Shown here in pieces: positions 54,961-62,582 of a stretch of 64,000 nucleotides of DNA (within the stretch, counting starts at the first letter, position 1; each line of letters begins with the position of its first letter). A program made the position numbers and the translations under genes. Source of the stretch: Anaerolineae bacterium (GTDB taxonomy: Bacteria; Chloroflexota; Anaerolineae; Promineifilales; Promineifilaceae); assembly GCA_030425205.1 (NCBI GenBank), contig JAUIAP010000023.1, forward strand, positions 1 through 64,000, read 5' to 3'. Below the pieces are notes generated by a model, which was given only the letters and a program-made list of their open reading frames with translations, ran no database searches and was not told the origin of the DNA.

Positions 54961-56229
54961 ATGACAACATTGACTGAAGGCAGTGCGCCGGTTTCGGCCG
55001 AACTCACCCAAATCGCCTACGAGCTGCTCGACCAGCTACCCGTTCCCTCCCATCTCCTGATTGGGCTGGCGTATGCGCGCGCCGTTGTCGATTTTGCCAT
55101 CGTTCTGCCCGCCGCCGTCCTCGTTGCCACAGACGCGACGCGCTTTGAGCAGGGCAATCCCCACGCTGCGGCCGCAACGCTTGCCGCCGCAACGACGATC
55201 CCTGTCCCGATCCACGCCTTTTGGTTTGGCAAGCTGCCGCTGACGACGGCTGACGGACTGCCCCAGTTTGACGATGCCGCGACAATTTTGCACGCCGTCG
55301 AAAAGCTCAACGAAAAAGAGTGGCAGCTTGACCGCCGCACCGTTGATGAGCTGGCTGACCGCCTGATTACGAGCCAAAAATTAGCCAGCGATAGCCCAAC
55401 AGTAAAGCAGGAAGAACATTCCCCCATCAGTCTCCTGCGCCATTCGGTGAGCGATCTGCTTGCATTGCCACGCCAGTTGGACAAGCGGCTGCAATCACAG
55501 GTGCGTCAGCCGTTTATGCTGCGGCGTTGGAGCGGGACGTTGCAGCCAGCCGATTTGAATAAGTCGCTCGTCAAGGCACTGTTTGATGAGGCGCATTTGA
55601 CGACACGCGGCGAGATGCAGATTGTGCCGAATCAGTTTGCAGTTACATTGCATCCAGATGATTATGTGGCGCATTTTCGGCCGAATCAACCCGCCATTTT
55701 GACCGAGTGGCAAGCCTACCTGCGCGACGCGCTCGACACCGCCAACCAGCGACATGGCCGCACGCGCTATCGCTGGGATGCCCCACTGTCGATTGTGATC
55801 GAGACAAATGAGAGCGTGGCGCGAAATTCAGCCGAAATCGCCGCCACAACAGCCCAGCCCGCCACGCCTGTTGAGCCGACGGTCGCATTTCGGCCGAACC
55901 GAACGGTGGCGTGCCACATTGCCACCCAACCCTGTCTGCGCCTTCCCAACAATACGACAATTTCACTGTACGAAGACCTCATCACGCTTGGTCGCCATCC
56001 CGATGCCACCATCACGCTCCCTGACGATGACCTGCTTCTCAGCAGCTATCACGCGACGCTACGCCGCACGCCCAACGGTTACACCTTGCACGACGGCAAC
56101 CCCAACGCTCGCCCCTCCACCAACGGAACAGCGATCAATGGACAACCCGTTGACGTCGCTGGCAAACAACTCAATAAGGGAGACAAAATCACGCTGGCAG
56201 GGGTCGAACTCACTTACGAGATGTGCTGA
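54961..56229 (+). CDS. fhaA: FhaA-like FHA-domain protein
   Basis: The 422-residue protein has a region resembling the FhaA N-terminal domain (DUF3662) at about residues 185-300 (LQPADLNKSLVKALFDEAHL, then VPNQFAVTLHPDDY). A C-terminal FHA domain occupies about 325-422 (ITLGRHPDATITLPDDDLLL, SSYHATL, then TNGTAINGQPV), with the Arg, Ser, His and Asn positions that bind phosphothreonine. The first 180 residues are extra compared with actinobacterial FhaA and unrecognised. In Mycobacterium, FhaA is phosphorylated by PknB and acts in cell-wall synthesis. Here it heads the same type of gene row. Confidence 0.85.
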   Translation: MTTLTEGSAPVSAELTQIAYELLDQLPVPSHLLIGLAYARAVVDFAIVLPAAVLVATDATRFEQGNPHAAAATLAAATTIPVPIHAFWFGKLPLTTADGLPQFDDAATILHAVEKLNEKEWQLDRRTVDELADRLITSQKLASDSPTVKQEEHSPISLLRHSVSDLLALPRQLDKRLQSQVRQPFMLRRWSGTLQPADLNKSLVKALFDEAHLTTRGEMQIVPNQFAVTLHPDDYVAHFRPNQPAILTEWQAYLRDALDTANQRHGRTRYRWDAPLSIVIETNESVARNSAEIAATTAQPATPVEPTVAFRPNRTVACHIATQPCLRLPNNTTISLYEDLITLGRHPDATITLPDDDLLLSSYHATLRRTPNGYTLHDGNPNARPSTNGTAINGQPVDVAGKQLNKGDKITLAGVELTYEMC

Positions 56230-56294
56230 TTTCTATTCCCTTGTCCACCCCAAAACTTACTTTTCCCTCTGGTAAGTGAGATACAATAGCAGTT

Positions 56295-56735
56295 ATGTCC
56301 GCGCCCCTAATACTGCTCGCTAACTTACTCTTTCTCGGCTTACTTTACTTTGCCATTTTTCGCATGGTGCGCGTCGTCTACCGCGAAATGCAAGGTCACG
56401 TCACGCCTAGCCGCGTCGCCCCCAGCGAGGTAGCGCAACTACACATTCGCAGTGTCGGCGCGGAGGCAAACCATCCACGCGGGACACGCTTTCCCCTGCA
56501 CAACATGACGCTTATCGGCCGATCTTCCGACAACGACATCGTGCTACGCGATGCGTTCACTTCTGGCACACACGCCATGATCCGCTGGGACGGCGCACGC
56601 TGGACGGTTGAAGATTTGGGCAGCACCAACGGTACGCTGCTCAACGGCAACGTCCTGATCGAACGCACGCCGCAACCCCTACTGTCCGACAGCGTTTTGA
56701 CCATCGGTGAATTTGAGCTGGAGATCGAACAGTGA
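56295..56735 (+). CDS. fhaB: FhaB-like membrane-anchored FHA protein
   Basis: This 146-residue protein has an N-terminal membrane helix (LILLANLLFLGLLYFAIF) and then a cytoplasmic FHA domain (residues about 70-145; IGRSSDNDIVLRD, SGTHAMIRWDG, EDLGSTNGTLLNG). The phosphothreonine-binding Arg, Ser, His and Asn are all present. TACAAT seven bases before the ATG may be a -10 element of an internal leaderless promoter. Its stop overlaps the GTG start of the RodA-like gene, where actinobacteria normally carry the phosphatase gene pstP; none is here. Confidence 0.88.
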   Translation: MSAPLILLANLLFLGLLYFAIFRMVRVVYREMQGHVTPSRVAPSEVAQLHIRSVGAEANHPRGTRFPLHNMTLIGRSSDNDIVLRDAFTSGTHAMIRWDGARWTVEDLGSTNGTLLNGNVLIERTPQPLLSDSVLTIGEFELEIEQ

Positions 56736-58078
56736 ACGCCCGTCAATCTGAACGCACGCTGCTCCTGATCGTCGCCGCCTTTGTGCTGCTTGGCTTCGTG
56801 ATTGTGACGTTTGTACAACAGTCGCTCGATGTGGAGGTCGCCCCATTTTGGACGTTTGCCACGCCGATTGTCATCATCGGTCTGCTTGCTGCCGCCCATC
56901 TGCTCCTAACCTATCAAAAGGTGACCGACGCCCCGCTGCTTCTGCCGATCATCGGTTTGCTGATGGGGATTGGGCTGATTTTGCTACAACGTCTCTTTCC
57001 AGAGGCGGCGCGTTCGCAGCTATTGCGCGGCTTTGTGCCGGGCATGATCGGTCTCATGCTGTTGATACGCTTTCCGCAGGTCGTTGAAAGTTTACGGCGC
57101 GATTGGCCGATGACGGTTTCGCTGATTGGGTTGGTGTTGCTGTTGGCGACGGCGTTTTTCGGCCGAATCGACGAAACGGGCACACGCCTCGCCCTGCAAA
57201 TCGGCAGCCTGCCCGCCATCCAAACGACCGAAGCGATCAAGGTCGCCCTGATCGTCTTTCTCGCATGGTATATCGAAAGTGAAGGGGAAGCGGCCGAACG
57301 CCACGCCTTCAAATTTGCAGGGTTGAGTTTGCCACCCCTGCGCTACTTTCTCCCCAGCCTCACCTTTGTCGCCATCGCCACGCTTGCCCTCGTCAAAATG
57401 TCCGATTTCGGCGCAATTTTGATCCTGACGGGCATCTTTTTGGCGATGCTCTACATCGGCTTTAACCAGCGCATCTTTTTCACCATCATGGGCATTGCGG
57501 TCGCGGCGGGTCTCATCGTCGGCATCGCGCTTTTTGCCGTTTGGGACGTTCCCGCCACCATCCAGCAGCGCGTCATCGCCTTCCGCGATCCGTTCAGCAC
57601 CGAAGAACTCGTTCTCAACGGCCAGCCACAAGGGTACAGCATCGCATTAGGGCCCGGCTATCAATCGGTGCAGGGTATTCAGGCGATTATCAACGGCGGT
57701 TTTCTCGGCACGGGGTTGGGCTGGGGCGTGCCTGAAAATGTCCCGCTCTCCTACAGCGACTTTATTTTTGCCGCGCTTGTTGAAGAGTTAGGCGCGGCGG
57801 GCGGGTTTGCCGTCCTGCTCCTGTTCGGATTGCTCATCATGCGGATTGTACGACTGGCGATGCTGCTCCCCGCTGGACAAATTTTTGAACGCTTACTGCT
57901 CGTTGGCATTGCCGCCCACTTTTTGACACAGGTGTTGGTGATGGTCGGCGGAACCGTCCTGCTCCTCCCCGTCACAGGGGTCACCATTCCATTTGTCACG
58001 CTCGGCGGGATGGCGTTGTTGGTTAACCTATTGGAAATGGGAATCGTTTTCGCCCTCGCGCAACGTATATCGCGCTAA
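56732..58078 (+). CDS. rodA: FtsW/RodA/SpoVE-type peptidoglycan glycosyltransferase
   Basis: This 448-residue polytopic SEDS protein has about ten membrane helices. Family signatures include MSDFGAILILTGIFLAMLYI and the long extracellular loop QAIINGGFLGTGLGWGVPEN, then VPLSYSDFIFAALVEELGAA. SEDS proteins polymerise glycan strands from lipid II together with a class B PBP, and the partner is the next gene. The GTG start overlaps the FhaB stop (GTGA). RodA is preferred to FtsW because of the operon type; function within elongation or division is not decidable here. Confidence 0.92.
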   Translation: MNARQSERTLLLIVAAFVLLGFVIVTFVQQSLDVEVAPFWTFATPIVIIGLLAAAHLLLTYQKVTDAPLLLPIIGLLMGIGLILLQRLFPEAARSQLLRGFVPGMIGLMLLIRFPQVVESLRRDWPMTVSLIGLVLLLATAFFGRIDETGTRLALQIGSLPAIQTTEAIKVALIVFLAWYIESEGEAAERHAFKFAGLSLPPLRYFLPSLTFVAIATLALVKMSDFGAILILTGIFLAMLYIGFNQRIFFTIMGIAVAAGLIVGIALFAVWDVPATIQQRVIAFRDPFSTEELVLNGQPQGYSIALGPGYQSVQGIQAIINGGFLGTGLGWGVPENVPLSYSDFIFAALVEELGAAGGFAVLLLFGLLIMRIVRLAMLLPAGQIFERLLLVGIAAHFLTQVLVMVGGTVLLLPVTGVTIPFVTLGGMALLVNLLEMGIVFALAQRISR

Positions 58079-58089
58079 TTTACGATTTT

Positions 58090-58135
58090 GGATTTACGAT
58101 TTACGAAGCACGCGCTCTTTCGTAAATCGTAAATC
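58090..58135. repeat. Hairpin of tandem CGTAAATC words, before the PBP gene
   Basis: The arms 58091-58107 and 58119-58135 form a perfect 17-bp stem with the loop GCACGCGCTCT; an additional CGTAAATC lies at 58142-58149. A second copy of this element lies at 59644-59688, immediately after the PBP gene, with a similar loop (AGCAAGCGCGTTC). Confidence 0.8.
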
Positions 58136-58154
58136 GCAAATCGTAAATCCAACC

Positions 58155-59630
58155 ATGGCACAAAATCGCCGCTTTCTTCATTTCACCGTTGTCGCGCTGC
58201 TCATTCTGCTGGCGTTGTCATTGCGGATGGTTTATTGGCAACTAGTCGGCGTGCCGCGTGCTGAAATTGCACCTGCACAGCAAATCATTGCGTTGGGCAC
58301 GGCGTCGCCCACGCCACCGCCAACCCCTACGCCCGACCTGCGCCTGATCGAGCGCGGCGGCATCATCACCGCACGCAACGCGCCGCTGGCATATGGAAAC
58401 GGGGCAGGGCGCGTCTATCCGCTTGAATCGGCCGCCCACATCGTCGGCTATCTCTCTGGTGACGAGCGCGGCATCACGGGGATCGAAGGTGCATATGATG
58501 ATGAGCTGCTCGGCTTGGCAACGCCTGAACCAGAGCGGGACCCCGTCACCATTCCCGCCGAACTGCCCGTGCGTGGGTACGAAGTGCGGCTGACACTGGA
58601 TGAGCGCGTGCAACAGGCGGCCGCTGCTGGATTGGGCAATCGCAACGGCGCAGTCGTTGCGCTCGATGCGGAAACGGGCGCGGTGTTGGCGATGGTCAGC
58701 TATCCCCGATTTGACCCCGTGCAGATGCAGAACGCTGACTATGTGGCGGGGTTGGAAGGGCGTGAAGATGTCTCGCTGGTCAATCGTGCGGCGCAAGGGC
58801 TGTATCCACCGGGATCGACGTGGAAGACGGTCACGCTGCTGGCGGCGTTGGATAGTGGACACGCCAACCCGCAGACGATGTTTGAGTTTGGCGAACAGCA
58901 GCGCGATGAAAATGGCAGCTACTATGTTTACACAGTGGATGGTTTTGATGTGGTTGACCCCAACCATCCCGAATCGCGGCTCAATTTAACGCGCACCTAC
59001 GCGGTGTCGGCAAATGCGGCGTTTGCGCGGATGGGGGATGAGATGGGGGCGCGAACGATGGAGAATTATGCGGAGAGGCTGGGTTTCGGCCGATCTGAAC
59101 CCCCACCGTTTGACATAGATGCCAGCGTCGCCCAACTCAGCGCGGATGGGTCGCTCGATGACAACGTGCTGCGCGCCATCACGGCGATTGGACAGGGCGA
59201 ACTGCTCGTCTCGCCGCTCTCCGTCGCGCTGATGACCGCCGCCGTTGCGACCAATGGGGATGTTCCCGCGCCCTATCTCGCCAGCGCCCTGCTCGCACCC
59301 GATGGCAGCGTTGTCTGGGAACGGGAGCCAGAAGTTTGGATCGACAACGATTTTGACGAGAAGGCGTTGCAAGATGCACAAAACATTATGATTGAAGCAG
59401 TGCGCGGCGGCAGTGGGGTTAATGCGGCGGTCAGCGGTTTTTCTGTTGGCGGCAAAACTGGCACGGCCGAAACAGGCGACGGCAGCACGCCCCACGCATG
59501 GTTTACAGGCTTTATTCGTCTCGAAGGGCGCACGGTGGCAATTGCCGTGATTGTGGAAAATGGCGGGTCGGGGGCAGATGTTGCCGCGCCGATTTTCCGT
59601 ACTGTGGCACAAGCGGCGACGCAGCCATAA
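58155..59630 (+). CDS. pbpA: Class B penicillin-binding protein (transpeptidase)
   Basis: The protein has 491 residues from ATG 58155; the frame upstream to 57993 overlaps RodA and is not used. An N-terminal anchor helix (FTVVALLILLALSLRMVYWQ) is followed by a short dimerisation region and the transpeptidase domain. Active-site motifs are STWK (Ser221, Lys224), SAN (Ser285-Asn287) and KTGT (Lys434-Gly436), all intact. It cross-links peptidoglycan outside the membrane with the neighbouring RodA, matching actinobacterial PbpA. CGTAAATC hairpins flank the gene on both sides. A Pro/Thr linker (SPTPPPTPTPDL) follows the anchor. Confidence 0.92.
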   Translation: MAQNRRFLHFTVVALLILLALSLRMVYWQLVGVPRAEIAPAQQIIALGTASPTPPPTPTPDLRLIERGGIITARNAPLAYGNGAGRVYPLESAAHIVGYLSGDERGITGIEGAYDDELLGLATPEPERDPVTIPAELPVRGYEVRLTLDERVQQAAAAGLGNRNGAVVALDAETGAVLAMVSYPRFDPVQMQNADYVAGLEGREDVSLVNRAAQGLYPPGSTWKTVTLLAALDSGHANPQTMFEFGEQQRDENGSYYVYTVDGFDVVDPNHPESRLNLTRTYAVSANAAFARMGDEMGARTMENYAERLGFGRSEPPPFDIDASVAQLSADGSLDDNVLRAITAIGQGELLVSPLSVALMTAAVATNGDVPAPYLASALLAPDGSVVWEREPEVWIDNDFDEKALQDAQNIMIEAVRGGSGVNAAVSGFSVGGKTGTAETGDGSTPHAWFTGFIRLEGRTVAIAVIVENGGSGADVAAPIFRTVAQAATQP

Positions 59631-59643
59631 ATTTACGATTTAC

Positions 59644-59688
59644 GGTTTACGATTTACGAAGCAAGCGCGTTCTCGTAAATCGTAAATC
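59644..59688. repeat. Hairpin of tandem CGTAAATC words, after the PBP gene
   Basis: The arms 59644-59659 and 59673-59688 pair over 16 bases with one mismatch; the loop is AGCAAGCGCGTTC. It is a close relative of the element at 58090-58135. Another CGTAAATC follows at 59695. Confidence 0.75.
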
Positions 59689-59712
59689 CAAAATCGTAAA
59701 TCAAATAGTTTT

Positions 59713-61452
59713 ATGAACACATCACTAATCGGCAAAAAACTAGACAACTACAAAATCATCGCCCCACTCGGTTCGGGCGCGATGGCGACCGTTTATCACG
59801 CCGACGACATGATGCTGGATCGTCCCGTCGCGCTAAAGGTAATTCGGGCTGAACTGGATTCGGAGGTAGCGGAGCAGTTTTTGCGCGAGGCGCGTTCGGT
59901 GGCGCGTTGGCAGCATCCCAACATCGTGCAGGTTTACGCCGCCAATAGCAGCGATGATTACCTCTATATTGCGATGGAGCTAATCGAGGGAACTGATTTG
60001 GCGACGCTGTTGAAGAAAGAAGAGGGGTTGTTGCCTGTGGCGCGGGTACTGGAAATCGGCCGATCTGTCGCAACCGCGCTTGACCATGCCCATGAGCAGG
60101 GTGCGATTCACCGCGATGTCAAACCCGCCAACATTTTGATCGCCGACGATGGACGAATTGCGTTAAGCGATTTTGGGCTGGTGATGTTGGAGAACCAGAA
60201 AACGTTGTTTGAGGCGATTGGCACGCCGCACTATGTTGCGCCAGAACAGGCGCGAAAATCGGCCGATGCCGTTCCCCAATCAGACATCTACGCACTTGGC
60301 GTTGTTCTGTACGAACTGTTGACGGGGCGCGTGCCGTTTGATGATCCGTCATTGGTCAGCGTTTTGGTGCAACACGCGACACAGCCACCGCCCGACCCAC
60401 AGGAGATCAATCCTGCGCTCAATCGGCCGACGGCTGATGTGCTACTCAAAGCGATGGCAAAACAACCCACAGAGCGGTATCAAACGGCGACAGAGTTCAT
60501 CAATACGCTAGCCGCCGCGATTGAAAATGCCGTTCCCATCGCCGATTCGACCGTTGTGCGGAGCGATTCCACAGCAGATGAGGCGGCTCCCAGCGTCGAT
60601 CCGACCGTTGTGCGGAATGAACCTGCCGCGTTTGTTGTGCCACCGACAGTCGTGCAAGCGGCCGAATCGCCGCAATCTGGGACACCCCCCACCGTCGTGA
60701 AACCACCAGCAGATGAGGGGACACGCCTCAAGCCAAAAAGCTCAATTCCATCTGCTCGCCCCGTCGCTACGCCGCCGCCCACTGCTCAAGAAACCCGTCG
60801 TCAGTTGTCCCCCTACACGATTTTGGGGTTGGGCGCGATTTTGCTACTCTGTTTGATGCTAGGCTATTTTGTTTGGGGTGGTGGCGATGATGCGACGGTT
60901 ATTGATCCCGAAACGGGAGCGGTGGTGGTCGTTGATGATTTGGATGGTGAAGCTGTCGATGGCGCGGAGGGTGCGGCGGTTGATGAAACTCTCGACCTTG
61001 CATCAACGGCAACAGTCGCGGGAGAAGCGGGGGTTGTGTTGCAGCCACCAACTGCGGAAAGTGGGGTGGCTCCCGTGAGCGGGCGCGTGTTGCGGTTGAG
61101 TTGGGATGCGAACAACTTTTATGCTTACAATCCGACGGGGGAAAGCATTGCGATTCGGCCGATTGAGTTCACCGCCGTCGGAGATGACCGCCGTCTCAAA
61201 GGGAGCGCATGGGCAGGCTATTTCCGCGACATCCAGCCGGGCAAATGTGACGCAGTTGAAATTATCGGTCAGCCCAATAATCGGCCGGGTGACTGTCAAG
61301 GCTTCAATGCGATTCGTACCCCTAAAGTTGATCAAAAAGAGGCGTTTTTTGTGCCGCGTGACGGTGTGAGCGAGTTTGTTGTGACGTATGATGGGATTGA
61401 AATCGGCCGATGTGCCATCGCCGCCGGTGGATGTGAGGTAACGCTACCGTGA
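59713..61452 (+). CDS. Ser/Thr protein kinase with extracellular domain
   Basis: This 579-residue Hanks-type kinase has the glycine loop LGSGAMATVYHAD, Lys42, HRDVKPAN (Asp135), DFG (153-155) and GTPHYVAPEQA, and so should be active. After the kinase domain comes a long low-complexity Thr/Val/Pro juxtamembrane stretch with TVVRSD/TVVRNE-type repeats (possible phosphorylation sites). One transmembrane helix (about 374-393) follows, then an outer domain of about 180 residues, acidic at first and ending in a folded part with four cysteines. There are no PASTA repeats. It corresponds in position to PknA/PknB. Confidence 0.93.
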   Translation: MNTSLIGKKLDNYKIIAPLGSGAMATVYHADDMMLDRPVALKVIRAELDSEVAEQFLREARSVARWQHPNIVQVYAANSSDDYLYIAMELIEGTDLATLLKKEEGLLPVARVLEIGRSVATALDHAHEQGAIHRDVKPANILIADDGRIALSDFGLVMLENQKTLFEAIGTPHYVAPEQARKSADAVPQSDIYALGVVLYELLTGRVPFDDPSLVSVLVQHATQPPPDPQEINPALNRPTADVLLKAMAKQPTERYQTATEFINTLAAAIENAVPIADSTVVRSDSTADEAAPSVDPTVVRNEPAAFVVPPTVVQAAESPQSGTPPTVVKPPADEGTRLKPKSSIPSARPVATPPPTAQETRRQLSPYTILGLGAILLLCLMLGYFVWGGGDDATVIDPETGAVVVVDDLDGEAVDGAEGAAVDETLDLASTATVAGEAGVVLQPPTAESGVAPVSGRVLRLSWDANNFYAYNPTGESIAIRPIEFTAVGDDRRLKGSAWAGYFRDIQPGKCDAVEIIGQPNNRPGDCQGFNAIRTPKVDQKEAFFVPRDGVSEFVVTYDGIEIGRCAIAAGGCEVTLP

Positions 61453-62582
61453 TTGACGCACCCAAGCAGCTTGACGAATATGAACTGGGCGATCTGCTGG
61501 GATCGGGCGGGATGGCGCAGGTTTATCACGCGACTGATTTGCGCCTGCAACGCCCCGCCGCCGTCAAGCTGATCAACCCCGCCCTCCGCAATACGGAAAG
61601 CTACCGCAATCGCTTTGAGCACGAGGCACGCGCCGTCGCCCAGCTCAATCATCCCAACATTGTGCAAGTGTATCGCTATGGTGAGGCGGATGATTTGCTC
61701 TACATGGCGATGCAGTTTGTCGAGGGACAGCATTTGGGTGATTTGCTGGCTGAACAGGTGAAAAGCGAAAACTATCTATCGCTTGATGATGTCGTCTCGA
61801 TTGTCGAGCAGGTGTGCGCCGCGCTCGACTATGCCCATCAGCACGGTGTCTTTCACCGTGACATTAAGCCCTCCAACATCATCCAAACGCCTGACGGCCG
61901 CATCGTTCTGGTCGATTTTGGACTGGCGTTGCTCTCCGAAGTCGGCACACTGGGCGAGGCACTCGGCACGCCGACCTATCTCGCGCCAGAGCAAGCGATG
62001 TCATCGCAAAACGTGGTCGCGCAGAGCGATCTCTATGCGCTTGGCGTAATCGTCTTTCAGCTTTTGACCCATCGGCTGCCGTTTCCAGCGGTGGAGGAAC
62101 CGCTTGATATGGTGCTGCATCATTTGGAGACGGAGCCATATTTGGTGAGGCGATTTCGGCCGAATCTCACCCCTTCCATCGAACAAGCTGTCAACAAGCT
62201 GCTCGCCAAACGTCCCCAAGATCGCTACGCCAGTGGAGCAGATTTTGCCAATGCGTTTAGCGCGGCTGTTCACGCCTCCCCGCTGGTGCGCCACCTAGAA
62301 CTCGCCGCCGTCAACATTCGCGCCGATGCCCAAATGGCAGCGACGCAACTAGGGCAGTTTACCGACTCCAAGGTCAGACCCGCCCTAACGGAAGTGGGTT
62401 CTAAACTGCGTGAAGGGCTATTTCAGTTCGACGATGTGATGGTGCAAAAGATCGTTCCGACCGTTCAGGCGCACCTCACCAGGTTGCGCGATCCAGCGCA
62501 GCGCGGCGACGTGCTGCCCTATTGGCTAGGGGGATTGGTCGTGATTTTGCTGTTGCTGTTGGCATGGGCGGTTTTAGCGTGA
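61449..62582 (+). CDS. Ser/Thr protein kinase, tail-anchored
   Basis: This 377-residue kinase has the glycine loop LGSGGMAQVYHATD, Lys40, HRDIKPSN (Asp138), DFG (156-158) and GTPTYLAPEQ. After the catalytic domain a helical linker of about 80 residues leads to a single membrane helix at the extreme C-terminus (WLGGLVVILLLLLAWAVLA), so there is no extracellular sensor. It starts with GTG overlapping the stop of the previous kinase (GTGA). It could act as a partner or target of the first kinase. Confidence 0.92.
   Translation: MIDAPKQLDEYELGDLLGSGGMAQVYHATDLRLQRPAAVKLINPALRNTESYRNRFEHEARAVAQLNHPNIVQVYRYGEADDLLYMAMQFVEGQHLGDLLAEQVKSENYLSLDDVVSIVEQVCAALDYAHQHGVFHRDIKPSNIIQTPDGRIVLVDFGLALLSEVGTLGEALGTPTYLAPEQAMSSQNVVAQSDLYALGVIVFQLLTHRLPFPAVEEPLDMVLHHLETEPYLVRRFRPNLTPSIEQAVNKLLAKRPQDRYASGADFANAFSAAVHASPLVRHLELAAVNIRADAQMAATQLGQFTDSKVRPALTEVGSKLREGLFQFDDVMVQKIVPTVQAHLTRLRDPAQRGDVLPYWLGGLVVILLLLLAWAVLA

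Noticed and set aside
58090..59688. Terminal inverted repeats of a transposon carrying the PBP gene
   Set aside because: The elements are internal hairpins of the same design on both sides, no transposase is present, and the gene belongs to a conserved operon.
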